DNA of 55,396 bases from CAIQQQ01 sp040399685 (GTDB taxonomy: Bacteria; Pseudomonadota; Alphaproteobacteria; Acetobacterales; Acetobacteraceae). The DNA is taken from the NCBI GenBank assembly GCA_040399685.1, contig JBBART010000029.1, positions 1 to 55,396 of the forward strand, written 5' to 3'. The position numbers and the translations under genes are program-made. This document shows, one piece after another, positions 18,777-28,578 of the stretch. The notes below the pieces were generated by a model. It was given only the letters and a program-made list of their open reading frames with translations. It was not told the DNA's origin and searched no databases. Numbering within the stretch: the stretch's first letter is position 1; every line of letters starts with the position of its first letter.

Positions 18777-20060
18777 GTGCCGAAAAGCCTGCCAGAACCT
18801 GCATTGACCCTACCACATGCGCAGCCCACGGCGCGTCTGCGCCAATGCGTCATCCTCGTCGGCGGCATGGGCACAAGGCTCGGCCACCTCACCGCCACCA
18901 CGCCCAAGCCGGTGCTGCCAGTCGGTGGCCGTCCCTTCCTCGCCTGGCTGCTGCGCGAACTCTCGCGCTACGGCTTCGAGGAAGCGCTGCTGCTGACAGG
19001 CTATCTGTCAGACACACTGCGCCAAAGCGTCGAGGATCTCGCCGCCAGACTGCCAGTGCCGATGCGAATCGTCTTCTCCGTCGAACCCGTTGCCGCCGGC
19101 ACAGGTGGTGCGCTGTTCCACGCCCGCCACCTGCTCGACGAACGTTTCCTGCTGTGCAACGGCGATAGCATGCTGGACAGCAACCTCGCCCCCCTCCTGG
19201 CCGCCAGCGCCCGGGACGGCGCCGACGTGGTCGGCCGCATCCTGCTCCGCCATCTGCCAGACGTCTCGCGCTACGGCGTCGTCACCACCGACGGCGATAT
19301 CGTCACTGGCTTTCACGAACGCGCGCCCGAGCCAACCGCCGCAACGCCCGGCGATATCAATGGCGGCATCTACATCTTCACCCGACACCTGCTGGACCAT
19401 GTCAGCGAAATCTGCTCGCTGGAACGCGATGTGATGCCGATGCTCGCGGCCTCCGGCGCGCTGCGGGCCCAACCCGCCAACGGCTATTTCATCGATATCG
19501 GCATCCCCGACGACCTCGATCGCGCCCGTCAGGAACTGCCGTCCCGCCTGCACCGCCGCGCCCTGTTCCTGGACCGAGACGGCGTCATCAACATCGACCA
19601 CGGCCATGTCGGCAGCCGCGAACGCTTCGAATTCACCGCCACATCCCTGGCTGCCATCGCCATGGCCACCGATGCCGGCTGGCACGTCTTCATCGTCACC
19701 AACCAATCCGGGGTGGCGCGTGGCCACTACACCGAGGCCGCGGTGCAATCGCTGCACGGCTGGCTGCACAACCAGGTCCTGCTGGCCGGCGGCACCATCG
19801 ATGACATCCGCTATTGCCCCACCCATCCCGAAGGCATCGTGCCGGAATACGCCCGCGTCAGCGACTGGCGCAAACCCGCCCCCGGCATGATGCTGGACCT
19901 GATCCGCACCTGGGAACTCGACCCTGCCCGTTGCTTCCTTGTCGGCGACCAGCCGACCGACCTGCAGGCAGCCTCCGCATCGGGCATGGCGTCCTACCTG
20001 TTTTCAGGCGGCGATCTGGCCGCCTTCGTGGCCCCCTTGCTCGCCCATCATTCCGGATGA
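18777..20060 (+). CDS. Fusion of sugar-1-phosphate nucleotidyltransferase and HAD phosphatase (HddC/GmhB-like)
   Basis: This 427-residue bifunctional enzyme has two parts. Residues 20-250 are a nucleotidyltransferase with GGMGTRLG and TPKPVLPVGG, followed by NGDSMLD. From about 260 to the end there is a GmhB/HisB-type HAD phosphatase with DRDGVIN, VTNQSGVARG, RKPAPGMM and LVGDQPTDLQAA. The pairing suggests synthesis of an activated heptose or similar sugar for surface glycans. The GmhB zinc loop normally has Cys-x-His followed by two more cysteines, and here YCPTHPEG lacks the later pair. I prefer GTG 18777 over GTG 18771 because AGGAG is then seven bases away. Its stop overlaps the next glycosyltransferase gene. 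Confidence 0.82.
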   Translation: MPKSLPEPALTLPHAQPTARLRQCVILVGGMGTRLGHLTATTPKPVLPVGGRPFLAWLLRELSRYGFEEALLLTGYLSDTLRQSVEDLAARLPVPMRIVFSVEPVAAGTGGALFHARHLLDERFLLCNGDSMLDSNLAPLLAASARDGADVVGRILLRHLPDVSRYGVVTTDGDIVTGFHERAPEPTAATPGDINGGIYIFTRHLLDHVSEICSLERDVMPMLAASGALRAQPANGYFIDIGIPDDLDRARQELPSRLHRRALFLDRDGVINIDHGHVGSRERFEFTATSLAAIAMATDAGWHVFIVTNQSGVARGHYTEAAVQSLHGWLHNQVLLAGGTIDDIRYCPTHPEGIVPEYARVSDWRKPAPGMMLDLIRTWELDPARCFLVGDQPTDLQAASASGMASYLFSGGDLAAFVAPLLAHHSG

Positions 20061-22615
20061 ACGCCAACCCTCGTCGCACTGGTTTGGACGACGGGCAGCG
20101 CGAGGCACTCTCGCGCGCCGATGCGGCACTGTCGCCCCCAAAACCGTGCCTCGAAGGCAATATCGACACCGTCTCGCGCGACGGGCTGATCAGCGGTTGG
20201 TGCTGGTATCCGATGCAGCCCGCAACGCGCGTCCAACTCTCCGTGGCGGTCGACGGCGCCACCGTGGGCAGCACGTCCGCAAGCACCTTCCGACCGGATC
20301 TGCAGCAGGCCGGCATCGGTGACGGCTGTCACGGGTTCAATTTCGCCCTGCCGTGGTCGCTGCTCGAAGAAGTCGGCCGCCTGACCATCGTGCTGGCCGA
20401 TTCTCTCACTGGCGAGCAACTGGCCGACCCAGTGGTCATGCGGCTCGGCAAGCTCTCCCGCACCGAGGACCGTGTGGCGGACATGGAGCGCCAGATTCGA
20501 CGCTTGCGGTTCGAGGTCGAATCGCTGACGGCCGAACTCGACCGGCGCGAAAGGGCCGGCCCGGCGCCGGATATATTCGCCACACTTGGCGCCCTGTTCA
20601 GCGAACTCTCCGCCACTCCCACGCCCCGGGCCACGCTCGCCCACGCAGCACCTGATCTGTCGCTGAGCCACGCACTGGCCCAACTGGAGCATCGCCACGG
20701 CCGCCTCACGCTGGCCATCGCCCCCCATCCCATCGCCACCATCGCCATCCCGGCTGAAGCAGATCTCGCATCGGTTCACCGCTGCCTGACCTCACTGCAT
20801 CAATCAGGCCTCGACCGTATCGCCGAGATCGTCCTGCTGGATGGCGACAGAACCCCCTCTGACATGATGCTGCTGCCCGCACTGGTGCGAAACCTGCGCA
20901 TCGTGCCGCACGAGCCGGGCCGTGCCCTGCTGTCCACACTCGCAACACTGGCCATCGCAGACAGGCCGCTTGTCTATCTCTCACCCCATCTTCGCCCAGA
21001 GCCCGACTGGCTCGACCGACTGATCGCAACCTTGGTCCGCGAACCTGAAGCCGGCCTCGTCAGCGGCCGCGTGGTGGGGCAGGACGGGTTGCTGCGCCAT
21101 GGCGGATTGCTGGCTGACGATCAGGACCGCCCGGCCTCGTTCGGTGCCATGGACAACGCCGCCCGGCCTGAATTCGGGTTCTTGCGTGCCGTCGAAGCCG
21201 TTGGCGCCCTGGGCTTTGCGGTGCGCGGTGAATTGGTGCAGGCGATCGCCCACGCAGACGGCATGGAGTTCGATCCTGGCCTCGCCGTGCTTGATCTCTG
21301 TTTGCGGCTGCGAAAAATCGGCCACCAGATCCTCGTCCAACCCACTGCCACGGCACTCTGCGACGATGCCGTCGATATCAGCCAACGCGAAGCAAACCTG
21401 CCGCTCCCGCAACCTGTCGCCTCCACCCTTGTCGACGCGTGGCAGGCCCGTACCCGCATTCCGCCCTATGTCGGCCATGCGCTGGTCATCGATACGATCA
21501 TTCCCAGCCACGATCGCGATGCTGGTTCCTTGGCCACGCTGGAGCATCTGCAAATCCTGCGTGGCCTCGGCTACCGGGTGACATTCGCCGCCACGCAAGG
21601 GATCGCGCCGGATGATCCGCAGGCGCTGCATCTCGAAGGATTGGGCATCGAACTGGTCCGCCAACCCGAGGCCGCTTCGATCACCGCCTATCTGCTGAAA
21701 CACGGCGCCTGGCTGGATCTGGTGCAGATCTGGCGACACACCAACGCCGGCCCTTTCCTGGAACGCGTGCGCAGCCTCGCGCCGAGAGCCAGGCTCATTT
21801 TTTCACCCGCTGACCTGCATCATGTGCGCGAGGCCCGTCGTGCAGAACTGACAGGCGGCAATGCCGCGATGGCCACAGACATCCGCAACCAGGAACTCCT
21901 ATGCGCCAGCGCAGCCGATGTCACCATCGTGCACAGCGACATGGAGTTCGACCTTTTGCGTGCCGGATTGGGGCCGGAATTTGACCGAAACCGCCTGCGC
22001 CTTCTGCGATGGATCGCACGCCCCATCGCAGCGCCCTCAAACTTCGCCGCACGAAGCGGAATTTGCTTTCTCGGAAGCTTCGCTCACACCCCGAACCAAG
22101 ACGGGTTGCGCTGGTTCCTCACCGCCATCCTGCCGCACCTGCGGGCAAACGAAATCAGTGCGGATGCACCCATCCAACTGCACATCGCAGGCCCTGATCT
22201 TCCATCCGAACTCGCCGCCGAGATTGCAGCTTTGGCCGATCCGAACATCGTGGTGCATGGGTGGGTGGAAGATCTGGCCAAACTGTTCTCGAACATCCGC
22301 CTGTCCGTGGCCCCCCTTCGCTACGGCGCCGGATTCAAAGGCAAAATTGCCACTAGCCTGTCCTTCGGCGTCCCGGTCATCGCCACCGCGATTGCGGCCG
22401 AAGGAACCGGTCTGCATGACGGCGAGGGGATCATCGTGGCCGATGGTGCCTTGGCTTTTGCCAAGGCCATCATCCGCCTGCACACCACGAAAAGCATGTG
22501 GTGTGAACAAGCGCAACGAACTGTAGAGCGCTGTCGCGCACTTTACTCACCTGATGCTGCGATAGATGTCTACCAAAAAATACTTGATTATAAAAAAACA
22601 ATGGCCGGTTTATAA
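20057..22615 (+). CDS. Two-module glycosyltransferase with an N-terminal carbohydrate-protein-like domain
   Basis: The protein has 852 residues. The start is ATG 20057, overlapping the previous stop (ATGA); an upstream open extension is a shadow of that gene. Residues 33-105 (GNIDTVSRDGLISGWCW ... GIGDGCHGFNFALP) form a small beta-rich domain also found twice in the radical SAM protein at 35.5 kb. A coiled coil covers about 130-165. Next comes a GT2-like region (about 225-470, with ATIAIPAEADL and LVYLSPHLRPEPDWLD), then a GT4-like region (about 485-840, with CFLGSFAHTPNQDGLRWF and VSVAPLRYGAGFKGKI-type segments). It probably extends a surface glycan using the nucleotide sugar made by its neighbour. 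The sugars are unknown. Confidence 0.8.
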   Translation: MNANPRRTGLDDGQREALSRADAALSPPKPCLEGNIDTVSRDGLISGWCWYPMQPATRVQLSVAVDGATVGSTSASTFRPDLQQAGIGDGCHGFNFALPWSLLEEVGRLTIVLADSLTGEQLADPVVMRLGKLSRTEDRVADMERQIRRLRFEVESLTAELDRRERAGPAPDIFATLGALFSELSATPTPRATLAHAAPDLSLSHALAQLEHRHGRLTLAIAPHPIATIAIPAEADLASVHRCLTSLHQSGLDRIAEIVLLDGDRTPSDMMLLPALVRNLRIVPHEPGRALLSTLATLAIADRPLVYLSPHLRPEPDWLDRLIATLVREPEAGLVSGRVVGQDGLLRHGGLLADDQDRPASFGAMDNAARPEFGFLRAVEAVGALGFAVRGELVQAIAHADGMEFDPGLAVLDLCLRLRKIGHQILVQPTATALCDDAVDISQREANLPLPQPVASTLVDAWQARTRIPPYVGHALVIDTIIPSHDRDAGSLATLEHLQILRGLGYRVTFAATQGIAPDDPQALHLEGLGIELVRQPEAASITAYLLKHGAWLDLVQIWRHTNAGPFLERVRSLAPRARLIFSPADLHHVREARRAELTGGNAAMATDIRNQELLCASAADVTIVHSDMEFDLLRAGLGPEFDRNRLRLLRWIARPIAAPSNFAARSGICFLGSFAHTPNQDGLRWFLTAILPHLRANEISADAPIQLHIAGPDLPSELAAEIAALADPNIVVHGWVEDLAKLFSNIRLSVAPLRYGAGFKGKIATSLSFGVPVIATAIAAEGTGLHDGEGIIVADGALAFAKAIIRLHTTKSMWCEQAQRTVERCRALYSPDAAIDVYQKILDYKKTMAGL

Positions 22616-22619
22616 CGGT

Positions 22620-24848
22620 TTAGGCGGCTATTTTTATCTTTCTCGAAATAAAACCAACAATTTTCGAACAGTTGTCTTCGCTAAGATCGAACTGAATACG
22701 AATAATTCCGTTGGAGTTGTAAACAACGCTGCCGTTGATGCCGCCTTCTGTCATTCCGGTGATCGTCACATTATCACCGCATCGGGCCGCTGTCTTCATC
22801 TTGATCGCTGCACCAGCTTCTGAAATATCAAGCAGGTCCGCCTGTTCCGGCTTGCCGTCGCCGACCTGCACCATCAAGGCCTGTTGCACCTTATAGCGAG
22901 TGCTATTGCGGCGCTCGCTGTTCTGTGACATCGCCGTAACGAAAAAATGCGCGACATCCTCATGCAACTGGCGCGACTGCGTCTGCAATTCCTGTGCGGA
23001 CACTTGCAACGCTCCCGAAACCGACCCCACTTCGGCCGCATCGTCCCGCACGACTTCTATGCCACTTGAGACGATATCCGTGCAGCGCGCCGCCTCGTTC
23101 ACGTTTCTGCTGATCTCCTGGGTTGCGGACACTTGCTGTGACACGGCGGCAGCGATCGAACTGCTTGAGTTGTCCACCTGCTGCACCAGGTCCGCCATTT
23201 GAACAATAATCGCCGTAGCATCGCCTGCGGACCGGCGAACGGCCGCGATACGCTGGATGATATCGCCAGTTGCCTTCGACGTCTGGGACGCCAGCGCCTT
23301 TACCTCTTGCGCGACAACCGCAAAGCCTTTGCCCGCGTCGCCGGCCCGCGCCGCCTCAATCGTGGCGTTGAGCGCCAGCAGGTTCGTCTGGCCCGCGATG
23401 GTGTTGATCAGTTCAACCACCTGTCCGGTGCCGACAACCACGGCCGTCAATTCATCCACAAGAACGCGAGCCCGCTCGGCATGGTTGACCAATCCACTTG
23501 TCGTGGTGGTCGACCGCTCGATCTGTGCTGCAATTTCTTTGCACGAGGCAGCAAGCTCTTCCGCCGCCGCTGCCACGATGCTGGAGTTTTGCGTCGCCTG
23601 TTGTGCACTCGTCTCAACATCTGCCGAACGCGCCTGGGTCCTGCCGGCGCTTTCAGCAAGACTGGTGGCCATCACATTCAGGCTCTGCGCCGCGCCGGAC
23701 ACCGCCTCAAGTTGCCCGCTGACAGACATGTTGAAGTCTCGCGTCAGGCTTTCCAGGGTCTCTTGTCGTTCCTTGCGGGTCTCTGCCTCCTGCTCGCGGC
23801 CCTTCTGCATGATTTGGTTTTGCCGCAGCGCATCGCGGAAAACCACAAGTGCCCGGGACAATCCGCCAAGCTCGTCGCGCGTATTGAAGGTCGGAATGGT
23901 CGCCTCTAGGTCGCCACCCGACAAATTGGCCGTAGCCGTCGTCAACTGCCCGAGCGGACGGACCACCAGAAACTGCGCAGCCGCCATCACTCCGCACGCG
24001 GCAACCCCGAACAGCAGCGTCAACAACCCCACGTCACGAACCTGATCACGATGCTTTGCGGCAACGCGCTCTGCCAAAAGGCGCGTTAGTTCCAGCGCCG
24101 CCAGATCGTTGAAGGATGCCGTGCGCGCAAGCAAGGCCGCCGCCGTCCCTGGCGCGAGGGAACCTGCCTGCAACGCCACCGTGAAATCCTGCGCCTGTCC
24201 GCGCATCGTGTCCCATGAGGCGCCAAGAGCGGCCTTCAACTGCCCACCGGCATTGTTTTCGAAGGCAGATGTCATCGAGGCGGACAGGCCTTCGATAGTG
24301 TCCGTGGCACCCCCCACGCTTGCCAGAAAGGCCGTTCGCGTCGCGGGATCGGCCGTGGCGCCCGCAGATGCCGCCGTCATCGTCACAATCCGGTCGAGCA
24401 GATCGGGCAGCCGGTTCAGCACCGCATCCGTCATGTAATAACTGTCGAGTACGTTATCGAGAATGAGGTTGGAGCGATCCCCGATCCGCGTGATCAATGC
24501 CCGAAGCTGCGCACGGCCCGCCACGAGGTCGCCTTGTGGTGCAAGGGCCGTGGCCGCCGCCTCAGACAACGCCGCGGTGTCCAGCCCCGGGCCATGCTCG
24601 CTCTCCAGCGCCCGCAACCGCCCGCTCCAATCCGCGGACACAACGCCCCCGCCGAGGGCTGCTGCCTCGGCCGCGCCCTGCACCTGCGCCACGCCAGATA
24701 AATAATGAACGCCTGCCAATTCCTTGGACGAGAACGCAATCTGAACGTTCTGCTCGCTGATCAGCAACCACACTGAAAACAAGGTTGGCACAACGAACAC
24801 CAAAGCTGACAAGCCCAGCTTGGGCGCGATACGAAGCGATCTCATCAT
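22620..24848 (-). CDS. Methyl-accepting chemotaxis protein with C-terminal PilZ domain
   Basis: The receptor has 742 residues. A first membrane helix is at about 12-32, a large alpha-helical periplasmic sensor follows, and a second helix is at about 274-296. HAMP spans about 297-350 and the coiled-coil signalling domain about 380-630. The CheW/CheA-binding tip is NATIEAARAGDAGKGFAVVA near 495-513. The C-terminus is a PilZ domain with both c-di-GMP motifs: R647-NST-R651, and D674, S676, G679 in DISEAG. It should couple chemotaxis signalling to c-di-GMP levels. The start is one of two adjacent ATGs, with GAGG eight bases upstream. It converges with the glycosyltransferase gene, with 4 bp between stops. 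Confidence 0.92.
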   Translation of the reverse strand: MMRSLRIAPKLGLSALVFVVPTLFSVWLLISEQNVQIAFSSKELAGVHYLSGVAQVQGAAEAAALGGGVVSADWSGRLRALESEHGPGLDTAALSEAAATALAPQGDLVAGRAQLRALITRIGDRSNLILDNVLDSYYMTDAVLNRLPDLLDRIVTMTAASAGATADPATRTAFLASVGGATDTIEGLSASMTSAFENNAGGQLKAALGASWDTMRGQAQDFTVALQAGSLAPGTAAALLARTASFNDLAALELTRLLAERVAAKHRDQVRDVGLLTLLFGVAACGVMAAAQFLVVRPLGQLTTATANLSGGDLEATIPTFNTRDELGGLSRALVVFRDALRQNQIMQKGREQEAETRKERQETLESLTRDFNMSVSGQLEAVSGAAQSLNVMATSLAESAGRTQARSADVETSAQQATQNSSIVAAAAEELAASCKEIAAQIERSTTTTSGLVNHAERARVLVDELTAVVVGTGQVVELINTIAGQTNLLALNATIEAARAGDAGKGFAVVAQEVKALASQTSKATGDIIQRIAAVRRSAGDATAIIVQMADLVQQVDNSSSSIAAAVSQQVSATQEISRNVNEAARCTDIVSSGIEVVRDDAAEVGSVSGALQVSAQELQTQSRQLHEDVAHFFVTAMSQNSERRNSTRYKVQQALMVQVGDGKPEQADLLDISEAGAAIKMKTAARCGDNVTITGMTEGGINGSVVYNSNGIIRIQFDLSEDNCSKIVGFISRKIKIAA

Positions 24849-24972
24849 GGGGCCGACCTCGGCGCTGAAAGGTTTCCGTGCCGTTGGCCGGCACGCCGTC
24901 AGTGTCGAACGAATTGATGAAGAAAACGGTAATCGCCAGCCGAATATCGTCGGTTGCCTTTCGGCCCCCCCC

Positions 24973-26601
24973 TCAATCCATCCCGGGCGGCCGCTGATCC
25001 GCCACGTCAAACGCTGTCTCCAACGCCCGTCCAAGCCCCAGTATGGTGCCTTCGTCGAACAACCGTCCCCACAGCCACACCGAATGCGGCACGCGATGCG
25101 CGGCACCCTCCATGGTCCCCACGCCCAACCCCAGCCCTCGCGCCACCCGCGTCGGCGTCTCGCGAAACCCCGCCCGCAGGGCCAGGCACGGGTGCCCGGT
25201 GAAGTTCGTGATAATTCCCATCGGCCCGGTCAGCGGCCCACCAATAATGGCATCAACCTCCGCAAACCAGCGATCCGCCTCCAGCATCACCAGCCGTCGC
25301 AGGCGGTCCAACTGAATGTGGTCCACCGCCGACAAGAATCGCGCCCGCCGAAACGACGTCGGCCACGCCTGCGGTTCCTGCCACGTCAGCAGGTCATCAC
25401 GCCCAGACAGCGTCAGTTCCTCAAACGCGGCCGCCGCCTCGGCATGCAGAATATCGATCAACGCCTCATAGGGCAGGGCGGCCCGCGTCAGCGGCACCAA
25501 TTCCACCCCCAGCCCGCGCGCCGCCTCCAGGCTCGCCTGGTCCAGCGGATCGGTCATGTCCGCCTCGAAATACCCCACGCGCAGCCCCGCCGACGGCCTG
25601 GCGGCGTCATACCCGAACTTCGCCCCAATGCTCCCAGGGTCACGCGCATCGAACCCGTTGATCGCGGCCAGCACCAGCGCCGCGTCGTCCACATGCCGCG
25701 TGATCGGTCCAATCTTGTCGAGCGACCAGCACAGCGCCATGGCCCCCACCCGGCTCACCCGCCCAAAGCTCGGCCGCAGGCCCACCGTGCCGCAGCGCGT
25801 GGCCGGCGAGACAATTGAGCCCAATGTCTCTGTCCCGATCGAAAACCCAAACAGCCCTGCCGCAGTCCCCGACCCGGAACCGGCGGACGAGCCAGACGAA
25901 CCCTCCTCCAAATTCCACGGATTGCGCGTCCGACCGCCATGCCAGATATCGCCATAGGCCAGCGCCCCCAGGCTGGTCTTGGCCACCAGCACTGCGCCTG
26001 CCGCGGCCAGGTGCTGCACCACTGCGCTGTCCAAAGCCGGCACCCGATCCAGATACGGCTCGGCGCCCCATCGCGTCGCAATCTCGGCGGTATCCAGCAA
26101 ATCCTTGCAGCCATAGGGGATGCCATGCAGCGGCCCCAGCCAAACGCCAGTCTCTAGCAACGAATCGGCGGCGCGGGCCTGTTCCAGCGCCAATTCCGGC
26201 GTCGCCAACGCAATGCACTCCAATGTCGGCCCCAGCCGCGCGATGCGCGCCAGATAGATCCGCGTCAGCCGCTCCGATGTCAGCGCTCGGCTACGAATCC
26301 AGCCACCCAGCTCAACCACGCTGGCAAAGGCGATGTCCGCATCGTCATCCGGCAACGCCCGCCCCATCGGCGCAACCGCGACCCCATCCGCCTCGGGCAT
26401 CGAAAACCCGGGCAAACGCGGCTCGAACACCGAGGCCGGGTGTAAATCCATCGGCATCACCAATGCCCGTCGCGCCTGCGCACGGGCCATCTGCAACGCC
26501 AGCCCCTCCGCCAGCTGCGCACGCTCTGCGGTGGTGTAATCCACCCCCATCACGGTCTCGGCGGCGGAGATGTCAGTCAGGTCGACAGAAAATTCATTCA
26601 T
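24973..26601 (-). CDS. Amidase signature family hydrolase
   Basis: This 542-residue amidase has the Ser-cisSer-Lys catalytic triad. The lysine is in GIPYGCKDLLDT, and the two serines lie in the glycine/serine-rich stretch EEGSSGSSAGSGSGTAAGL, followed by GTETLGSIVSPA. An N-terminal extension of about 100 residues precedes the amidase fold, longer than in GatA. The start is ATG 26601 (MNEFSVDLT); the open frame extends 39 codons upstream without support. It diverges from a cyclase gene across 83 bp. The substrate is unknown. The absence of GatB and GatC neighbours argues against a tRNA amidotransferase. Confidence 0.85.
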   Translation of the reverse strand: MNEFSVDLTDISAAETVMGVDYTTAERAQLAEGLALQMARAQARRALVMPMDLHPASVFEPRLPGFSMPEADGVAVAPMGRALPDDDADIAFASVVELGGWIRSRALTSERLTRIYLARIARLGPTLECIALATPELALEQARAADSLLETGVWLGPLHGIPYGCKDLLDTAEIATRWGAEPYLDRVPALDSAVVQHLAAAGAVLVAKTSLGALAYGDIWHGGRTRNPWNLEEGSSGSSAGSGSGTAAGLFGFSIGTETLGSIVSPATRCGTVGLRPSFGRVSRVGAMALCWSLDKIGPITRHVDDAALVLAAINGFDARDPGSIGAKFGYDAARPSAGLRVGYFEADMTDPLDQASLEAARGLGVELVPLTRAALPYEALIDILHAEAAAAFEELTLSGRDDLLTWQEPQAWPTSFRRARFLSAVDHIQLDRLRRLVMLEADRWFAEVDAIIGGPLTGPMGIITNFTGHPCLALRAGFRETPTRVARGLGLGVGTMEGAAHRVPHSVWLWGRLFDEGTILGLGRALETAFDVADQRPPGMD

Positions 26602-26684
26602 ATGCCAAGCGTAAGGCCGGAGAGGATTTCGCCTAGCCAAAATCACGCGCATGCTCTGAAAAACAACAAGAGCAAGGAAACGCC

Positions 26685-27737
26685 ATGACCGCCACACCAC
26701 GCTGGACCCGCCGCCCATCCGGCTCCACCTGGGGCGACTGGGGTGCGGATGACGAGCTCGGGCGCCTCAACCTGCTCACCCGCGAAACCCTTCTTCGCGG
26801 CGTTTCCGAAGTCCGCGAAGGCCGCGCCTTCTGCCTGTCGCTGCCGCTCGATTTCCCCGGCGGTTCCGGCATCAACCCCCGCCGCTCGCCGCCAGTGCTG
26901 ATGCCCACCCTGCGCAACGACAAGCCCAACATGGCCTACCCGCTGCGCTGCGACGACCCCACCAGCACCGACGTCATGTGCGACGACCGGGTGCTGCTCA
27001 CCCTGCAATACTCAACCCAATGGGACAGCCTGGCCCATGTCGGCCAGATGTTCGACGCCGATGGCAGCGGCCAGCCGCAAGACGTGTTCTACAACGGCTT
27101 CCGCGCCAATTCCGACATCGCCGGCCCCGTCATCTATGTCGATGGCGTTCCCCAGCCCAACGACCTCGCCCCACCCGGCGCCCATCGCCTCGGCGTGGAG
27201 AACATGGCCGCCACCTGCATCCAAGGTCGCGGCGTGATGATCGACCTGGAAGCCCATTTCGGCCGCACCGGCCGCGCCGTCGGCTATGACGACCTGATGC
27301 ACGTCCTGGAGGCCGACCATGTGGTGGTCGAACCCGGCGACCTCGTCTGCTTCCGCACCGGCTTCGCCCAGCTCCTGCTGGACATGGACCGCAAGCCAGA
27401 CGTCGCCAAACTGTTCGCCACCACCTGCACCCTCGATGGCCGTGACGACCGGCTGCTGAAATGGGTCACCGACAGCGGCGCCGTGGCGTTGATAGCTGAC
27501 AATTACGGCGTGGAATCCACCCCTGCCAAGCCGTGTTCAGACCAATTCTGCTCCACACTCCCGCTGCACGCACACTGCCTGTTCAAGCTCGGCTGCTACC
27601 TCGGCGAGATGTGGTATCTCACCGAATTGGCGGACTGGCTCCGCGCCGCCGGCCGCTCCCGCTTCCTGCTCACCGCCCCGCCGCTGCGTCTGCCAGGCGC
27701 CGTCGGCTCGCCAGTCACCCCGGTCGCCACGGTCTAG
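26685..27737 (+). CDS. Cyclase family protein (kynurenine formamidase-like)
   Basis: This 350-residue metal-dependent hydrolase belongs to the cyclase superfamily (PF04199 type). Supporting segments are WGADDELGRLNLLT near the start, the TQWDSLAHVG block that corresponds to the family's metal-binding histidine motif, and VMIDLEAHFGR and NYGVESTP further on. Length is typical of the longer bacterial branch. Family members open amide or lactone bonds, but the substrate here is unknown. AAGGAAA precedes the ATG. It is paired divergently with an amidase, which may fit a shared amide-degrading role, as inference only. Confidence 0.83.
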   Translation: MTATPRWTRRPSGSTWGDWGADDELGRLNLLTRETLLRGVSEVREGRAFCLSLPLDFPGGSGINPRRSPPVLMPTLRNDKPNMAYPLRCDDPTSTDVMCDDRVLLTLQYSTQWDSLAHVGQMFDADGSGQPQDVFYNGFRANSDIAGPVIYVDGVPQPNDLAPPGAHRLGVENMAATCIQGRGVMIDLEAHFGRTGRAVGYDDLMHVLEADHVVVEPGDLVCFRTGFAQLLLDMDRKPDVAKLFATTCTLDGRDDRLLKWVTDSGAVALIADNYGVESTPAKPCSDQFCSTLPLHAHCLFKLGCYLGEMWYLTELADWLRAAGRSRFLLTAPPLRLPGAVGSPVTPVATV

Positions 27738-27793
27738 GCGTAACGCTCTCGCGTGGCGCCAGTCGTTCCACCACATCGTTCGGAGGACCGACC

Positions 27794-28495
27794 ATGCGCC
27801 ACGCGATCGCAGCCCTCATCCTGCTCGGCCTCATGGCCCCTGCCTGCGCCGAGGCCCAACCCTCCCGCCCGGTGGTGGTGGAACTGTTCACCTCGCAAGG
27901 CTGCTCGTCCTGCCCACCGGCGGACGCGCTGCTGGCGGAACTGGCGAAAAACCCTGACATCCTGCCGCTGGCCTTCCACGTCACTTACTGGAACAACCTC
28001 GGCTGGCACGACCCGTTCTCGCTGCCCGCCGCCACCGAACGCCAGCGCGCCTATCAGCGCCTTCTCGGCACGGACATGGTCTACACCCCACAAATGATCA
28101 TCGACGGTCAAACAGACGTCATCGGCTCCAACCGTGCCGCCGTGGCCCGAACCCTCGCCGCCGCACGCAGCCGCAATTCCATCCCCCTCACACTCACCCA
28201 AACCCCGCAAGGCCTGCGCGTCGAAGCTCCCGACGGGGCAGGGGAGGCGAGACTGCTGCTTATCGGCTACGACAGCGTCCACCACACCGCTGTCCCACGC
28301 GGCGAAAACGCGGGCCGGCAGTTGTCCGAAGCCAACATCGTGCGCAGTTTTACCGAAGTGGCACGCTGGACCGGACATACGCTCACCCGGCTCGTCGATG
28401 CCCCACCCGCCGACAACGCCGCGCTCATCCTCCAGGCGCCTGACGGGCGCATACTGGGGGCGGCCATGCTGACCAAAACGAGAGTTTCCGGATGA
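27794..28495 (+). CDS. DUF1223 thioredoxin-fold secreted protein
   Basis: This 233-residue protein has a 20-residue signal peptide (MRHAIAALILLGLMAPACAEA). It then has the family signature VVVELFTSQGCSSCPPADALL with C37 and C40 in a CxxC arrangement, followed by HVTYWNNLGWHDPF and YTPQMIIDG. The latter contains the cis-proline expected of a thioredoxin fold. It is probably periplasmic, and the redox role is inferred. The start is ATG 27794, with CGGAGG ten bases upstream. Its TGA overlaps a 28-codon ORF that leads into ydcF. Confidence 0.85.
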   Translation: MRHAIAALILLGLMAPACAEAQPSRPVVVELFTSQGCSSCPPADALLAELAKNPDILPLAFHVTYWNNLGWHDPFSLPAATERQRAYQRLLGTDMVYTPQMIIDGQTDVIGSNRAAVARTLAAARSRNSIPLTLTQTPQGLRVEAPDGAGEARLLLIGYDSVHHTAVPRGENAGRQLSEANIVRSFTEVARWTGHTLTRLVDAPPADNAALILQAPDGRILGAAMLTKTRVSG

Positions 28496-28578
28496 TCGAT
28501 TTTACCGACCGCCCCACGCCGAGCGCGCCCGATTTGGAAAGCCCCCCAATCCTGTCCGCAAACCTTCCTTCCGCCTGA
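28492..28578 (+). CDS. Possible 28-codon coupling ORF
   Basis: ATG 28492 overlaps the DUF1223 stop (ATGA), and the ORF's TGA at 28576-28578 overlaps the YdcF start (TGATG). The 28-residue product begins MIDFTDRPTPSAPDLE and has no recognisable domain. The two overlaps suggest ribosomes may pass from one gene to the next through it. It may have no independent function. Nothing else explains the 82-bp gap. Confidence 0.35.
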   Translation: MIDFTDRPTPSAPDLESPPILSANLPSA

